Below are positions 1 to 7,294 of a DNA stretch of 25,388 nucleotides, one piece after another. Where the stretch lies: contig CAZBAV010000060.1 of the NCBI GenBank assembly GCA_964489955.1, forward strand, positions 1-25,388. Reading direction: 5' to 3'. The translations under genes and the position numbers were made by a program. The DNA comes from Leadbetterella sp964489955 (lineage in GTDB: Bacteria > Bacteroidota > Bacteroidia > Cytophagales > Spirosomataceae). The notes under the pieces were generated by a model. That model did not search any database. It saw only the letters and a program-made list of their open reading frames with translations, and had not been told where the DNA came from. Positions within the stretch are counted from its first letter, which is position 1. Each line of letters opens with the position of its first letter.

Positions 1-4
1 AATC

Positions 5-44
5 AAAAGCCCAACAAATTCATAATGAATACGTTGGGCTTTTT
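5..44. terminator. Bidirectional-looking terminator of an off-window gene
   Basis: A 9-11 bp stem (AAAAGCCCAAC against GTTGGGCTTTT) encloses a second small palindrome (ATTCAT/ATGAAT) and ends in a T-run on the plus strand and an A-run on the other side. The minus-strand ABC gene has its own hairpin at 57-90, so this one most likely ends a plus-strand gene entering from the left. Confidence 0.7.
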
Positions 45-56
45 CTGAATGTGCCA

Positions 57-90
57 AACAAAAGAGACAACACTCCAGATGTTGTCTCTT
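57..90 (-). terminator. Rho-independent terminator of the ABC exporter operon
   Basis: A perfect 10-bp stem (62-71 against 81-90, AAGAGACAAC/GTTGTCTCTT) with a 9-nt loop lies 19 bases beyond the stop codon of the ABC ATPase. Read on the minus strand it is followed by a T-rich tract. Confidence 0.75.
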
Positions 91-108
91 CTATGTTGAA
101 AATACTAC

Positions 109-804
109 TTAAACGGCAAAAAACTGCTCCAGTTCAGCGAGTGTCTCTTCGGATGTTACGATATCTTTTACAACCTCTCCTTTGTGAAGTGCTACTATAC
201 GATTAGATACCTCTACGGTGTGAAGTAAATCGTGGCTTGAAACCAAAATAGTTACATTAGGGTCGTCGGCAAGTTCCTTTATGATTCGCTTTAGTCTAAT
301 CTGCGTAGTAGGGTCTAGGTTGGCAAAGGGCTCATCTAGAATTATTACTTCGGGGTTCCCTATGAGAGTAGCAATAATACCCACTTTTTTCTGATTACCT
401 TTTGAAAGGTCGCGTAAGTATTTCTTGTTGTTAAGTATTTCGTCATTAAAAAACTCCTTGTACTTCTCCAGAAAATCATCCACATCGGCTTTGTTCTGGC
501 CTCTCAAATCACCGATGAAGTAAAAGTACTCTTCGGGAGTAAGGTATCCAATGAGGAAGCTTTCATCTATGAAGGCAGCGGTAGAAGGTTTCCAGTTTTC
601 ACTTTGGTGTACTTCTACACCCCCATTCAGAATTTTACCTGTCGAGGGTTCTATAAGGTCAAGCAACAGGCTAAAGAAGGTTGTTTTACCTGCACCGTTG
701 TTTCCAACTAAACCAAAGCTTTCTCCTTTCTGAATACTTAGGTTTTCAATATTTAGTACGGTCGTTTGACCATAATTTTTTGTAAGATTAATTGCTTCTA
801 TCAT
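109..804 (-). CDS. ABC transporter ATP-binding protein (partner of DUF5687 permease)
   Basis: This 231-residue protein is a cytoplasmic ABC ATPase. Visible motifs are Walker A GNNGAGKT (34-41), a signature helix LSKGNQKK (133-140) in place of canonical LSGGQ, Walker B VIILDEP (153-159) and the switch histidine H191 in SSHD. The usual Q-loop glutamine is not obvious: the segment around residues 78-82 reads FIDES. Its ATG overlaps the stop of the upstream permease gene by four bases (ATGA), so the two are translationally coupled and should form one exporter. The single nucleotide-binding domain with a full-length permease next door fits the Bacteroidota DUF5687 exporter pairs. The substrate cannot be read from the sequence. 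Confidence 0.93.
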   Translation of the reverse strand: MIEAINLTKNYGQTTVLNIENLSIQKGESFGLVGNNGAGKTTFFSLLLDLIEPSTGKILNGGVEVHQSENWKPSTAAFIDESFLIGYLTPEEYFYFIGDLRGQNKADVDDFLEKYKEFFNDEILNNKKYLRDLSKGNQKKVGIIATLIGNPEVIILDEPFANLDPTTQIRLKRIIKELADDPNVTILVSSHDLLHTVEVSNRIVALHKGEVVKDIVTSEETLAELEQFFAV

Positions 805-2285
805 TGCTGTACTTCTTTAAAACCTTGTAATGCTCTATATTTTCTTATTTTATATGCGTTGGCAACTGAGCCCATGATTTTTTCTCTAAATACGATTCCT
901 AAGAGACCCACCATGGCCAGTACAAAAGAGGCCCAATACCCGTTTGTAAGCCATGCTGAAATTCCCCAAATTATGATGGGGATAAACATAAGAGGTAATA
1001 TTACTAAAAACTGTGCGGCACTGGTCCCCTGATAATTCATCATTTGAGATTTCTGTAGATCCACTCGTTTTTTGTTAAATGAGCCTCCGTATAGCAGCAC
1101 AGGTACATTTACACCAATATTAAAAATGGCTGCTGCTATATTCATAAAAAGAACTTGCCATCCAAAATATACATAGGGTATGGTAAGTATGGTACACAGG
1201 AATACAGAAATATACATGAGGTTTGCCTTAGACTGCAAGTATGTACGAATCTTTATATTCTGAGACATCATAAGCCCATAGTAGGAGCTATCCCATGCCG
1301 GAACAAACTGACCAAAGTTCATCATAAAGGCTCCGGTCATAAATATGCCTACAAAAATCAGAAACGCCGGCATTTTTTGGTAGGCAGGATTGGGGTAGAA
1401 TATTAAGCCATAAGCTAGGAAAAGAACAGATAAAATGACAACAGATTTGGGTCTCTTGTTTCTCCATACCATTTTCAGATCGAGCTTCATAAAGTGAGCT
1501 AAACTTCCAAATCTATCAACCCACGCGAGATCCATAGTTTTGGCGACGTCGGTTTTCGATTTAAGGGCTGAGTCCAGATACAAAGATTTGTAAAGTGCTT
1601 TGAAAGTTATTATATACGTAAGTACAGTGCCCATTGTATAAAATATGCAAGCCCATGGATTTTGCATAACCCAAGCCATAAGTTTGGCAACCCACACTGT
1701 ACTTTTGAACACATCGAAATACTCTAAACTTACCAGTACTATAGCAACTACGACCAATGGGAGTAACTTTGCGGGGCTCTCGGAGTAGTGTCTCTTAACT
1801 AAGAAGTTTATGTAATTGAGAATAAGTACCAATGATAAAATGCAAACTAGCCAAGCTGCCATTTGCGAAGCACTTATGTCCCCTTTCCCATAAGAAACTA
1901 TAGCAAAAGGCACGAAAGTCACTAAGCTCATAAGGTTGTAAAAAGAAAATAGAGACCTAAATAGAGCAAAATGTGTAATCTGAGTCCGTTTTACATTTTG
2001 CACCAAAAGAGGCTTGACTCCCATAGTAGGTAAGTCTTGCAAATAAAAACGGGATAGGATTTCCGTAATAATCCAGATAAGGATAAATCCATTGACGAGT
2101 TCAATAGGTTTTTGGTCAGGCACAAATCTCTCAAGGAGATTGTGTAAGGCAAAACCTAATACTAGCAATGAAACTAGCATATAGGCGTAAAAGAACCATA
2201 AAATAGCGGTTACAGTTACTTCTTTGCCAAGACTGGCAGATCTGAAGAAAGATTTGCTTTCGAGCCGGAGTAGTTTTAGAAACAT
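801..2285 (-). CDS. DUF5687-family ABC exporter membrane protein
   Basis: This 494-residue protein has many hydrophobic helices (roughly 12-14) spread over its length, for example near residues 20-50, 110-130, 140-160, 170-190, 285-335, 350-395 and 425-470. The pattern and length match the DUF5687 membrane proteins of Bacteroidota that pair with an ABC ATPase. It is the first gene of a two-gene minus-strand operon and ends inside the start codon of the ATPase gene. The start codon is preceded, six bases upstream, by a perfect 8-bp hairpin. The family assignment rests on my recognition of sequence character and context. The substrate is unknown; export of a lipid, peptide or drug is only a possibility. 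Confidence 0.8.
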   Translation of the reverse strand: MFLKLLRLESKSFFRSASLGKEVTVTAILWFFYAYMLVSLLVLGFALHNLLERFVPDQKPIELVNGFILIWIITEILSRFYLQDLPTMGVKPLLVQNVKRTQITHFALFRSLFSFYNLMSLVTFVPFAIVSYGKGDISASQMAAWLVCILSLVLILNYINFLVKRHYSESPAKLLPLVVVAIVLVSLEYFDVFKSTVWVAKLMAWVMQNPWACIFYTMGTVLTYIITFKALYKSLYLDSALKSKTDVAKTMDLAWVDRFGSLAHFMKLDLKMVWRNKRPKSVVILSVLFLAYGLIFYPNPAYQKMPAFLIFVGIFMTGAFMMNFGQFVPAWDSSYYGLMMSQNIKIRTYLQSKANLMYISVFLCTILTIPYVYFGWQVLFMNIAAAIFNIGVNVPVLLYGGSFNKKRVDLQKSQMMNYQGTSAAQFLVILPLMFIPIIIWGISAWLTNGYWASFVLAMVGLLGIVFREKIMGSVANAYKIRKYRALQGFKEVQQ

Positions 2286-2291
2286 GTATAA

Positions 2292-2311
2292 TTACTTCTT
2301 GTTAGAAGTAA
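2292..2311 (-). promoter_or_regulatory. Hairpin or operator just upstream of the DUF5687 start codon
   Basis: A perfect inverted repeat TTACTTCT-TGTT-AGAAGTAA lies six bases before the start codon. As RNA it would hide the ribosome-loading region; as DNA it could be a small operator. No clear promoter was found near it. Confidence 0.4.
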
Positions 2312-2399
2312 AATTATGAAACCAAAGTAAGAAAACAAATTCAGCAACCTTTACATAGAGCTAAATATGAAATACGGTCAAATGACTTGACGAATGGCA

Positions 2400-3662
2400 T
2401 TAGGTTTTCATTTTTCTCTTTTTGGCAGCAGGGAACAATACATTATTCAGTATTAATCGGTAACCTGCTGAATTAGGATGTAGGTTCAGGTCTGTGGGTT
2501 CTTCTCCTACAAAATGCTGGTAGTCTTCCGGGTCATGCCCCCCATAATAAGTCCAGAAACCCTTCCCGGCAGTGCCGTGTATGTAGCGTGCCTCATTAAG
2601 CTCCCGGTTTTCTGCCAGTATGAGCACTTCCGACTTTACGAACTGCTTGCGGAAAGCCGTAGTTTGACCCATGAAGCCTTTTATAACACTTGTGTGATTC
2701 TGAGTAAGCATGGTAGGGATAGGGTCATATTTGGCAGAAAATTCAAAAAGGTTAAAGAAGTCATTTCCTTCTACCAGGCCGCGGTCGGCCTGCTGGTGAT
2801 CTATGGTGGAAAACTCAACTATAGTGGGGTCTTTTATTAGCTTGAAATCTGTAAAAGCAAAGGTGGCATCGAAATCTAGTTTTTCGTCAGCCTTTGGATC
2901 CATGCCGTCTCCATCATATATACGTTCTACAATATCCACGCCTTGTGCTGCCATGGCGATGTCAAAGGTATCTGTGGCATTACACATGGCAAACATATAG
3001 CCACCTCCAATAACAAAGTCTGATATTTTTTTTGCTACAGCAGCTCTTAGCTGAGATACTTTAGCAAAACCATGCTTTTTTGCTACTGTCTCTAGTTCAC
3101 GTTTTTGCTCCTGGAACCAAGCTCTTTGGGCTTGCTGTATAAACTTTCCGAACTGGCCTGTGAAATCTTCATGGTGCAGGTGTAGCCAGTCGTATTCAGC
3201 TAGTTTTCCTTCCAGAACTTCGTCGTCATACACTTTGTCGAAAGTGATTTCTGCATAGGTGAGGGCTAATGTTACTGCATCATCCCATGGCATGGCACTT
3301 TTGGGAGTGTATACGGCTATTTTGGGAGCTTTTTGGAGTTTTACAGCATCCGTGTTGGCGTCGGGGTTTTTTACCGAAAAAAGTACGCTCTCTGCATCTG
3401 CATCGGTAATCATCTCATAACTTATACCGCGGATAATGCATTCGTTTATAAAATTCTGGCTCATTGGTAGTAGGAAACTTCCCCCACGGTAATTTAAAAG
3501 CCAGTCAATTTCTGTTTCGTAATTCTTTAAAACCCAAAAAGCGAGACCATAAGCTTTAAGATGGTTTTTCTGGGAGTCGTCCATTGGTATCATCAATTTA
3601 TTGGCATAGGATTGGCTCCAAAGACCAAAAAATATGATGAACGGTAAAATGGCTCTTTTCAT
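2400..3662 (-). CDS. Secreted Bacteroidota protein usually annotated 'asparagine synthetase B'
   Basis: I chose the ATG at 3662, which begins a clean signal peptide (MKRAILPFIIFFGLWSQSYA, cleavage after SYA); an ATG 18 bases upstream would add six polar residues. The exported protein of about 400 residues contains conserved-looking blocks IPMDDSQKNHLKAYG, WLLNYRGGSF, WLHLHHEDFTGQFGKF, GGGYMFAMCNATDTFD and WTYYGGHDPEDYQHF. I recognise this as the family that databases often call asparagine synthetase B. It lacks the AsnB hallmarks: there is no N-terminal catalytic Cys2 and no SGGLDS ATP-pyrophosphatase loop, and it is exported. The GGGYMFAMC segment after a beta-strand-like stretch resembles the nucleophile turn of class-I glutaminase-like folds, which is an inference. 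It is transcribed divergently from the permease gene at 3767. Confidence 0.8.
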   Translation of the reverse strand: MKRAILPFIIFFGLWSQSYANKLMIPMDDSQKNHLKAYGLAFWVLKNYETEIDWLLNYRGGSFLLPMSQNFINECIIRGISYEMITDADAESVLFSVKNPDANTDAVKLQKAPKIAVYTPKSAMPWDDAVTLALTYAEITFDKVYDDEVLEGKLAEYDWLHLHHEDFTGQFGKFIQQAQRAWFQEQKRELETVAKKHGFAKVSQLRAAVAKKISDFVIGGGYMFAMCNATDTFDIAMAAQGVDIVERIYDGDGMDPKADEKLDFDATFAFTDFKLIKDPTIVEFSTIDHQQADRGLVEGNDFFNLFEFSAKYDPIPTMLTQNHTSVIKGFMGQTTAFRKQFVKSEVLILAENRELNEARYIHGTAGKGFWTYYGGHDPEDYQHFVGEEPTDLNLHPNSAGYRLILNNVLFPAAKKRKMKT

Positions 3663-3714
3663 GTGCTTGTGAATTAACATTGATGTTAAGAACTTTGCAT
3701 TATTAACTTAAAAC

Positions 3715-3731
3715 CGCAATTGTATATTGCG
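3715..3731. promoter_or_regulatory. Inverted repeat in a divergent promoter region
   Basis: CGCAAT-TGTAT-ATTGCG is a perfect 6-5-6 inverted repeat midway between the divergent starts at 3662 and 3767. A perfect TAnnTTTG element (TATTTTTG) reads on the minus strand at 3744-3737, although no TTG sits at the expected distance. It may be a shared operator. Confidence 0.35.
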
Positions 3732-3766
3732 AGGTTCAAAAATAGTTCCATAAAAGGAATTTCACT

Positions 3767-5014
3767 ATGAATATCAAAGAAAACGTTTATGAAGGGCTAA
3801 GGGCCATAAGGTTTAATTTACTGAGGACAGTACTTACTGCTTCTATTATTACTTTTGGTATTATGGCTTTAGTAGGTATTCTTACTGCCATAGAGGGTAT
3901 GCAGGGTTCTATAGATAAGAGTTTTGAAGGCTTGGGTGTAAACTCTTTTGACTTTAGTACTAAAAGTAATTCTTCAAACAGGATGGGAGGGAAGGCACAA
4001 AAAGCCATTAACCCCATTTATTTCCGGGATGCAATTGCTTATAAAGAGCGTTTTAGTGAGGGTCGAGATGCCTTGGTTACCATTTATACGTATGTGGCCT
4101 CTAACGAGGTTATCCGTTATGGAAACGAAAAGTCGAACCCTAATAATAGCGTTATGGGTGTGGACGAGGAGTATATTGGGCTGAAAGGCTACAAGCTGGT
4201 AGAGGGTCGGAACATTACGGATATAGACAGAGCTTTAGGTAATAAAGTGGCTGTGGTAGGTTTTGAGATAGCCGAAAAGTTCTTTAAGAATGGGAATGTG
4301 ATTAATCAGCAGATTTATTTCCTGAATGACCGCTATACCATTGTGGGTTTACTAGAGAAAAAAGGAAGTTTAACAGGTGGTAATGATGACCGTACTTTAC
4401 TTATACCCCTGGAGGTGGCTCGTAGTTTGGATACCAAAGGTAGCTTTGCTTACCAAATTACTACATCAGTGCCAACCGCACATAAGGATGTAGACGAGCT
4501 TATGGCAGAAGGTACAGCTGTGATGAGGTTGGTGAGGGGAGATAAGGTGTACGAAGAAAACTCTTTTGAGGTAGAGCGGGCAGATGCTTTACTTAAGGAG
4601 TTTAATGAAGTTACCGGCTATATGCGTATTGGCGGTTTTGGGATATCATTCATTACTTTATTAGGAGCTTCTATAGCCCTTATGAATATTATGCTAGTAT
4701 CTGTAACGGAACGCACCCGTGAGATAGGAATCCGGAAGGCATTGGGGGCTTCTCCAGCCAAAATTCGTTTTCAGTTTTTAATTGAGGCTGTTGTGATATG
4801 TGCCATTGGTGGTTTAGCCGGGGTTATACTGGGTATTAGTGCCGGGAACTTGGTTTCGGTATTCATGTCGGGCGGTGAGGGTTCTTTCGTGGTTCCCTGG
4901 AACTGGATTAGCATGGGTTTGATAGTATGTATAGTAGTAGGTTTAATTTCAGGATACTACCCTGCTTATAAGGCATCAAAAATGGATCCTATAGAGTCAC
5001 TGAGATACGAATAA
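3767..5014 (+). CDS. MacB/FtsX-type ABC transporter permease
   Basis: The 415-residue protein has the MacB-like layout: an N-terminal membrane helix (about residues 20-42), a large periplasmic domain (about 43-280, MacB_PCD type) and an FtsX domain with three helices (about 287-312, 335-362, 377-400). The segment ERTREIGIRKALGAS (about 319-333) and the C-terminal block YYPAYKASKMDPIESLRYE are the family's strongest signatures. These permeases couple cytoplasmic ATP hydrolysis to periplasmic movement without carrying substrate through the membrane. No ATPase or membrane-fusion gene adjoins it, so its partners must be encoded elsewhere. AAAGGAA lies 10-16 bases before the ATG and could assist initiation. 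The 7-bp repeat region begins right after its stop codon. Confidence 0.92.
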   Translation: MNIKENVYEGLRAIRFNLLRTVLTASIITFGIMALVGILTAIEGMQGSIDKSFEGLGVNSFDFSTKSNSSNRMGGKAQKAINPIYFRDAIAYKERFSEGRDALVTIYTYVASNEVIRYGNEKSNPNNSVMGVDEEYIGLKGYKLVEGRNITDIDRALGNKVAVVGFEIAEKFFKNGNVINQQIYFLNDRYTIVGLLEKKGSLTGGNDDRTLLIPLEVARSLDTKGSFAYQITTSVPTAHKDVDELMAEGTAVMRLVRGDKVYEENSFEVERADALLKEFNEVTGYMRIGGFGISFITLLGASIALMNIMLVSVTERTREIGIRKALGASPAKIRFQFLIEAVVICAIGGLAGVILGISAGNLVSVFMSGGEGSFVVPWNWISMGLIVCIVVGLISGYYPAYKASKMDPIESLRYE

Positions 5015-5018
5015 GTAA

Positions 5019-5122
5019 GTTAAAAGCTAAAAACTAAAAGTGAAAAGTAATAGAAAATAGGGGAAAGCTGATTGCTGACGGTTAATAGCCAGAGACTGAC
5101 GGCTCAAAGCTTATAGTTCAAA
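5019..5122 (+). repeat. Degenerate tandem array of about 15 heptamers
   Basis: The segment parses into 7-bp units of type RYTNAAA. The first block starts at 5019 (GTTAAAA, GCTAAAA, ACTAAAA, GTGAAAA, then two weaker units); after one 6-bp slip, eight units in strict 7-bp phase run from 5067 to 5122 (GCTGATT, GCTGACG, GTTAATA, GCCAGAG, ACTGACG, GCTCAAA, GCTTATA, GTTCAAA). It is non-coding and lies between a stop codon and the tRNA promoter. Confidence 0.7.
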
Positions 5123-5142
5123 AATAAAATTCTAGCAAATAC

Positions 5143-5173
5143 TTGTAAGATTACATTAAAGATTCTACTTTTG
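5143..5173 (+). promoter_or_regulatory. Bacteroidota-type promoter of tRNA-Leu
   Basis: TTG (5143-5145) and TACTTTTG (5166-5173, a perfect TAnnTTTG) are separated by 20 bp, the arrangement known for the primary sigma factor of this phylum. The tRNA begins 19 bases further on. Confidence 0.75.
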
Positions 5174-5192
5174 CACTCCCAACAAGGGACAA

Positions 5193-5274
5193 GCCCAGAT
5201 GGCGGAATTGGTAGACGCGTTGGTCTCAAACACCAATATCGCAAGATGTGCCGGTTCGACCCCGGCTCTGGGTA
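5193..5274 (+). tRNA. tRNA-Leu (anticodon CAA)
   Basis: An 82-nt class II tRNA. The acceptor arms GCCCAGA and TCTGGGT pair with one G-U, followed by discriminator A. The anticodon stem TTGGT/ACCAA holds loop CTCAAAC with anticodon CAA, which reads UUG. A long variable arm follows, and the T-arm GCCGG-TTCGACC-CCGGC is perfect. CCA is not encoded. No second copy of its 3' end is visible in the window, so it does not appear to be used as an attachment site here. Confidence 0.96.
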
Positions 5275-5276
5275 CT

Positions 5277-5313
5277 AAAAACTCCTTAAATCATTAGATT
5301 TTTGGAGTTTTTT
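5277..5313 (+). terminator. Terminator of tRNA-Leu
   Basis: AAAAACTCC (5277-5285) pairs with GGAGTTTTT (5304-5312); an inner stem AAATC/GATTT closes the loop, and a T-run follows. It starts three bases after the tRNA. Confidence 0.8.
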
Positions 5314-5751
5314 CTTTTTCAAGGGTAGCTAAAAATAGAGACCTTCCTTTTTATGAGCAGTCAATTTGAATTATTGACCTTCATCCAAACTCAAATACCC
5401 TCTCCTAATTCGAAACCTGAACGGCCGCATTATTGGTAAAATTAATTTGGTTATAATTCAAAATTGTAACTACCTTCTTTGTCAGAAAAAGTTAATTCTT
5501 CTATTTTCTTACATGTGTTTGCTGTAAACTTCTCCGCGAATAGTTTGGAGAGAAGGTCTTACTTTTCTCAACACTGTTTTATGGAATTTGTGCTTTTGTG
5601 ACAAAATCATAATGGACTACTGGTCCACAAATAGATTGCTTTACATTTTTAAGTATTCACAATCGGCTTAGCATTTTGCGGTTCTTTATAATTTGCGGCC
5701 CTTTCTAGTAATGTATTCGGTAAAAATATTTTGAAAAATAATTAATATATA
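5314..5751. other. Intergenic region without a recognised gene
   Basis: About 440 bases. I see no open reading frame with protein-like character, no RNA fold I recognise and no copy of the tRNA 3' end. The right edge holds the promoter described next. Confidence 0.5.
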
Positions 5752-5781
5752 TTGTTTATCGATAAATATTAATTATGTTTG
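5752..5781 (+). promoter_or_regulatory. Promoter of the DUF2975-HTH operon with an internal operator
   Basis: TTG (5752-5754), a 19-bp spacer and TATGTTTG (5774-5781) make a perfect Bacteroidota-type promoter. A 12-bp perfect palindrome TTTATCGATAAA occupies 5755-5766, directly inside the spacer, where a bound repressor would block polymerase. The downstream HTH protein is the natural candidate ligand. Confidence 0.7.
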
Positions 5782-5808
5782 TGACATGAATTTAAAATTT
5801 AAACAATT

Positions 5809-6345
5809 ATGTCAAAAACAAACAACTTCGTTTTTTGGGGCTTATATATTGTGGCGTGGGCCATTTTTGTGGGCTTGTCTATTGAAGCTGGAGGCTTAAT
5901 AGTAAATTTCTTTTTCAGCTTTTACAAGCCTGAGTTTATCCCAAATCTTTATCAAAAGTTAGATTTAATCGAAATGTATAAAGAAAGTAGATTTGCATTT
6001 TTCGGTATCTATAGCTTTATCCTTATTATTTCAATGTTAAAAGCTTATCTGTTTTATACCGTTATCACACTGATGCACAAAATGGATTTGTCAAAACCCT
6101 TCAGCAATTTTGTTGCGAGACAAATTTCCCTGATTAGTTATTTTACGCTTTCTATTGGGCTGCTTAGTTATATTGCCAGACAGTCTGCCAAAAATATGAT
6201 GCATCACGGTTTTGTTCCTGACAACGTAAATGAATTTTGGGCAGACAGCCAGGCATTTATTATTATGGGAGCTGTCATCTATATTATTGCTACTATTTTC
6301 AAAAAAGGTGTAGATATGCAAAACGAAAATGATTTAACTGTTTAA
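5809..6345 (+). CDS. DUF2975 integral membrane protein
   Basis: A 178-residue protein with four membrane helices, near residues 8-34, 63-85, 102-124 and 146-166. The length, the four-helix layout and the tight coupling to a small Cro/CI-type regulator three bases downstream match DUF2975 proteins (YoaS-like), which are found as two-gene operons with such regulators in Bacillota and Bacteroidota. Its biochemical role is unknown. By analogy with other membrane-protein/repressor pairs it could sequester or modulate the regulator, but the sequence does not show this. Confidence 0.8.
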   Translation: MSKTNNFVFWGLYIVAWAIFVGLSIEAGGLIVNFFFSFYKPEFIPNLYQKLDLIEMYKESRFAFFGIYSFILIISMLKAYLFYTVITLMHKMDLSKPFSNFVARQISLISYFTLSIGLLSYIARQSAKNMMHHGFVPDNVNEFWADSQAFIIMGAVIYIIATIFKKGVDMQNENDLTV

Positions 6346-6348
6346 GCT

Positions 6349-6576
6349 ATGCCAATTATTGTAAACTTAGATGTAATGATGGCAAAGCGGAAAATGTCGC
6401 TTAACGAACTGTCAGAAAAAGTTGAACTGACACTTTCTAACCTTTCCATCTTAAAAACAGGAAAAGCGAAAGCCATACGTTTCAGCACATTAGAAGCTAT
6501 TTGTAAGGCGTTGGACTGCCAACCCGCTGATATTTTAGAGTATGAAAGTGATGACGTTAAAACTTCAGATCACTAA
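6349..6576 (+). CDS. Small Cro/CI-type HTH regulator (YozG-like)
   Basis: This 75-residue protein is essentially one XRE-type helix-turn-helix domain: the MSLNELSEKVELTLSNLSIL segment (16-35) forms the scaffold and recognition helices, and the FSTLEAICKALDCQPADILEY block (45-65) is the typical C-terminal half. Spacing of three bases from the DUF2975 gene shows co-transcription. The palindrome inside the operon promoter (5755-5766) makes autoregulation plausible. The family resembles Bacillus YozG, also paired with a DUF2975 protein. Confidence 0.88.
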   Translation: MPIIVNLDVMMAKRKMSLNELSEKVELTLSNLSILKTGKAKAIRFSTLEAICKALDCQPADILEYESDDVKTSDH

Positions 6577-6652
6577 CATGATGATAGTCGAAAAAAAGAT
6601 CTTTAAAGGCAGAGTTTCAAGATAAGACAAACAAGGACTAATTTGAATAAAA

Positions 6653-7222
6653 ATGCAAATTACAAAAATTATTGCCGACACGTACGGGTATTTTTCAGCC
6701 GAGGAATTGAATGCCATTGAGAGCATATTGCGTGTTGTTAAACTGAGGAAGAACGAAATCTTTGTTGATTTCGGAAGCCGGAACAAATTAGGACTGGTCA
6801 TAAAGGGTTCTTTATATTCGAGCTACATAGACGAACAAGGAAACGAAAAAATAGATGATATTTTCTATGAAAAGGAAAAGAACTTTGTTTTTAACTACGA
6901 AAGTTACCTGTTAGAAAAGCCCTTAGGCGTAGACATAAAAGCAAACGAAGAGTGCTTATTACTTGTGGCAAATGTGCAGCAGGTTAAAAATCTATATGAA
7001 AAATTCCCGCGTTTCTACAAAATAGAAATGTCTATTGTGCAGCAACATTTTTTATTGGCCATAAACAAAATAAAGATTCTGCAACATAAAGACCCAACTT
7101 CCGCAATAAAAATGGTGCAAAGTCAATTACCCAACGTGTTTCAATATTTTTCCTTTTCACAGATGGCCTCCTATCTTGGTGTTCACCGAAATACTCTCAC
7201 AACAGCGATGAAGAAACTCTAA
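6653..7222 (+). CDS. Crp/Fnr-family transcriptional regulator
   Basis: A 189-residue regulator with an N-terminal cyclic-nucleotide-binding-type beta-barrel (about 12-115) and a C-terminal winged helix whose recognition segment is FSFSQMASYLGVHRNTLTTAMKKL-like (about 166-189). The barrel lacks the phosphate-binding GE-x-x-R-S/T-A motif of true cAMP receptors, so its effector, if any, is unknown. It ends almost directly after the recognition helix. A CRP-geometry palindrome lies 10-25 bases past its stop codon and ahead of the DUF4334-SDR gene pair, which is therefore a likely target. No Fnr-type cysteines are visible at the N-terminus. Confidence 0.9.
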   Translation: MQITKIIADTYGYFSAEELNAIESILRVVKLRKNEIFVDFGSRNKLGLVIKGSLYSSYIDEQGNEKIDDIFYEKEKNFVFNYESYLLEKPLGVDIKANEECLLLVANVQQVKNLYEKFPRFYKIEMSIVQQHFLLAINKIKILQHKDPTSAIKMVQSQLPNVFQYFSFSQMASYLGVHRNTLTTAMKKL

Positions 7223-7231
7223 ATTGGAACT

Positions 7232-7247
7232 TGCACAATTTTGTGCA
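7232..7247 (+). promoter_or_regulatory. CRP-geometry operator ahead of the DUF4334-SDR genes
   Basis: TGCAC-N6-GTGCA is a perfect 16-bp palindrome with the 5-6-5 spacing that Crp/Fnr proteins recognise (full symmetry TGCACAA-TT-TTGTGCA). It sits 48 bases before the ATG at 7295. A weak -7-like CAACTTTG lies at 7269-7276, so the site would be positioned for activation. The adjacent Crp/Fnr gene is the likely binder. Confidence 0.6.
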
Positions 7248-7294
7248 GGATCTTATTTCACTTCTTCTCAACTTTGTGACATAAAAAAGAGATT

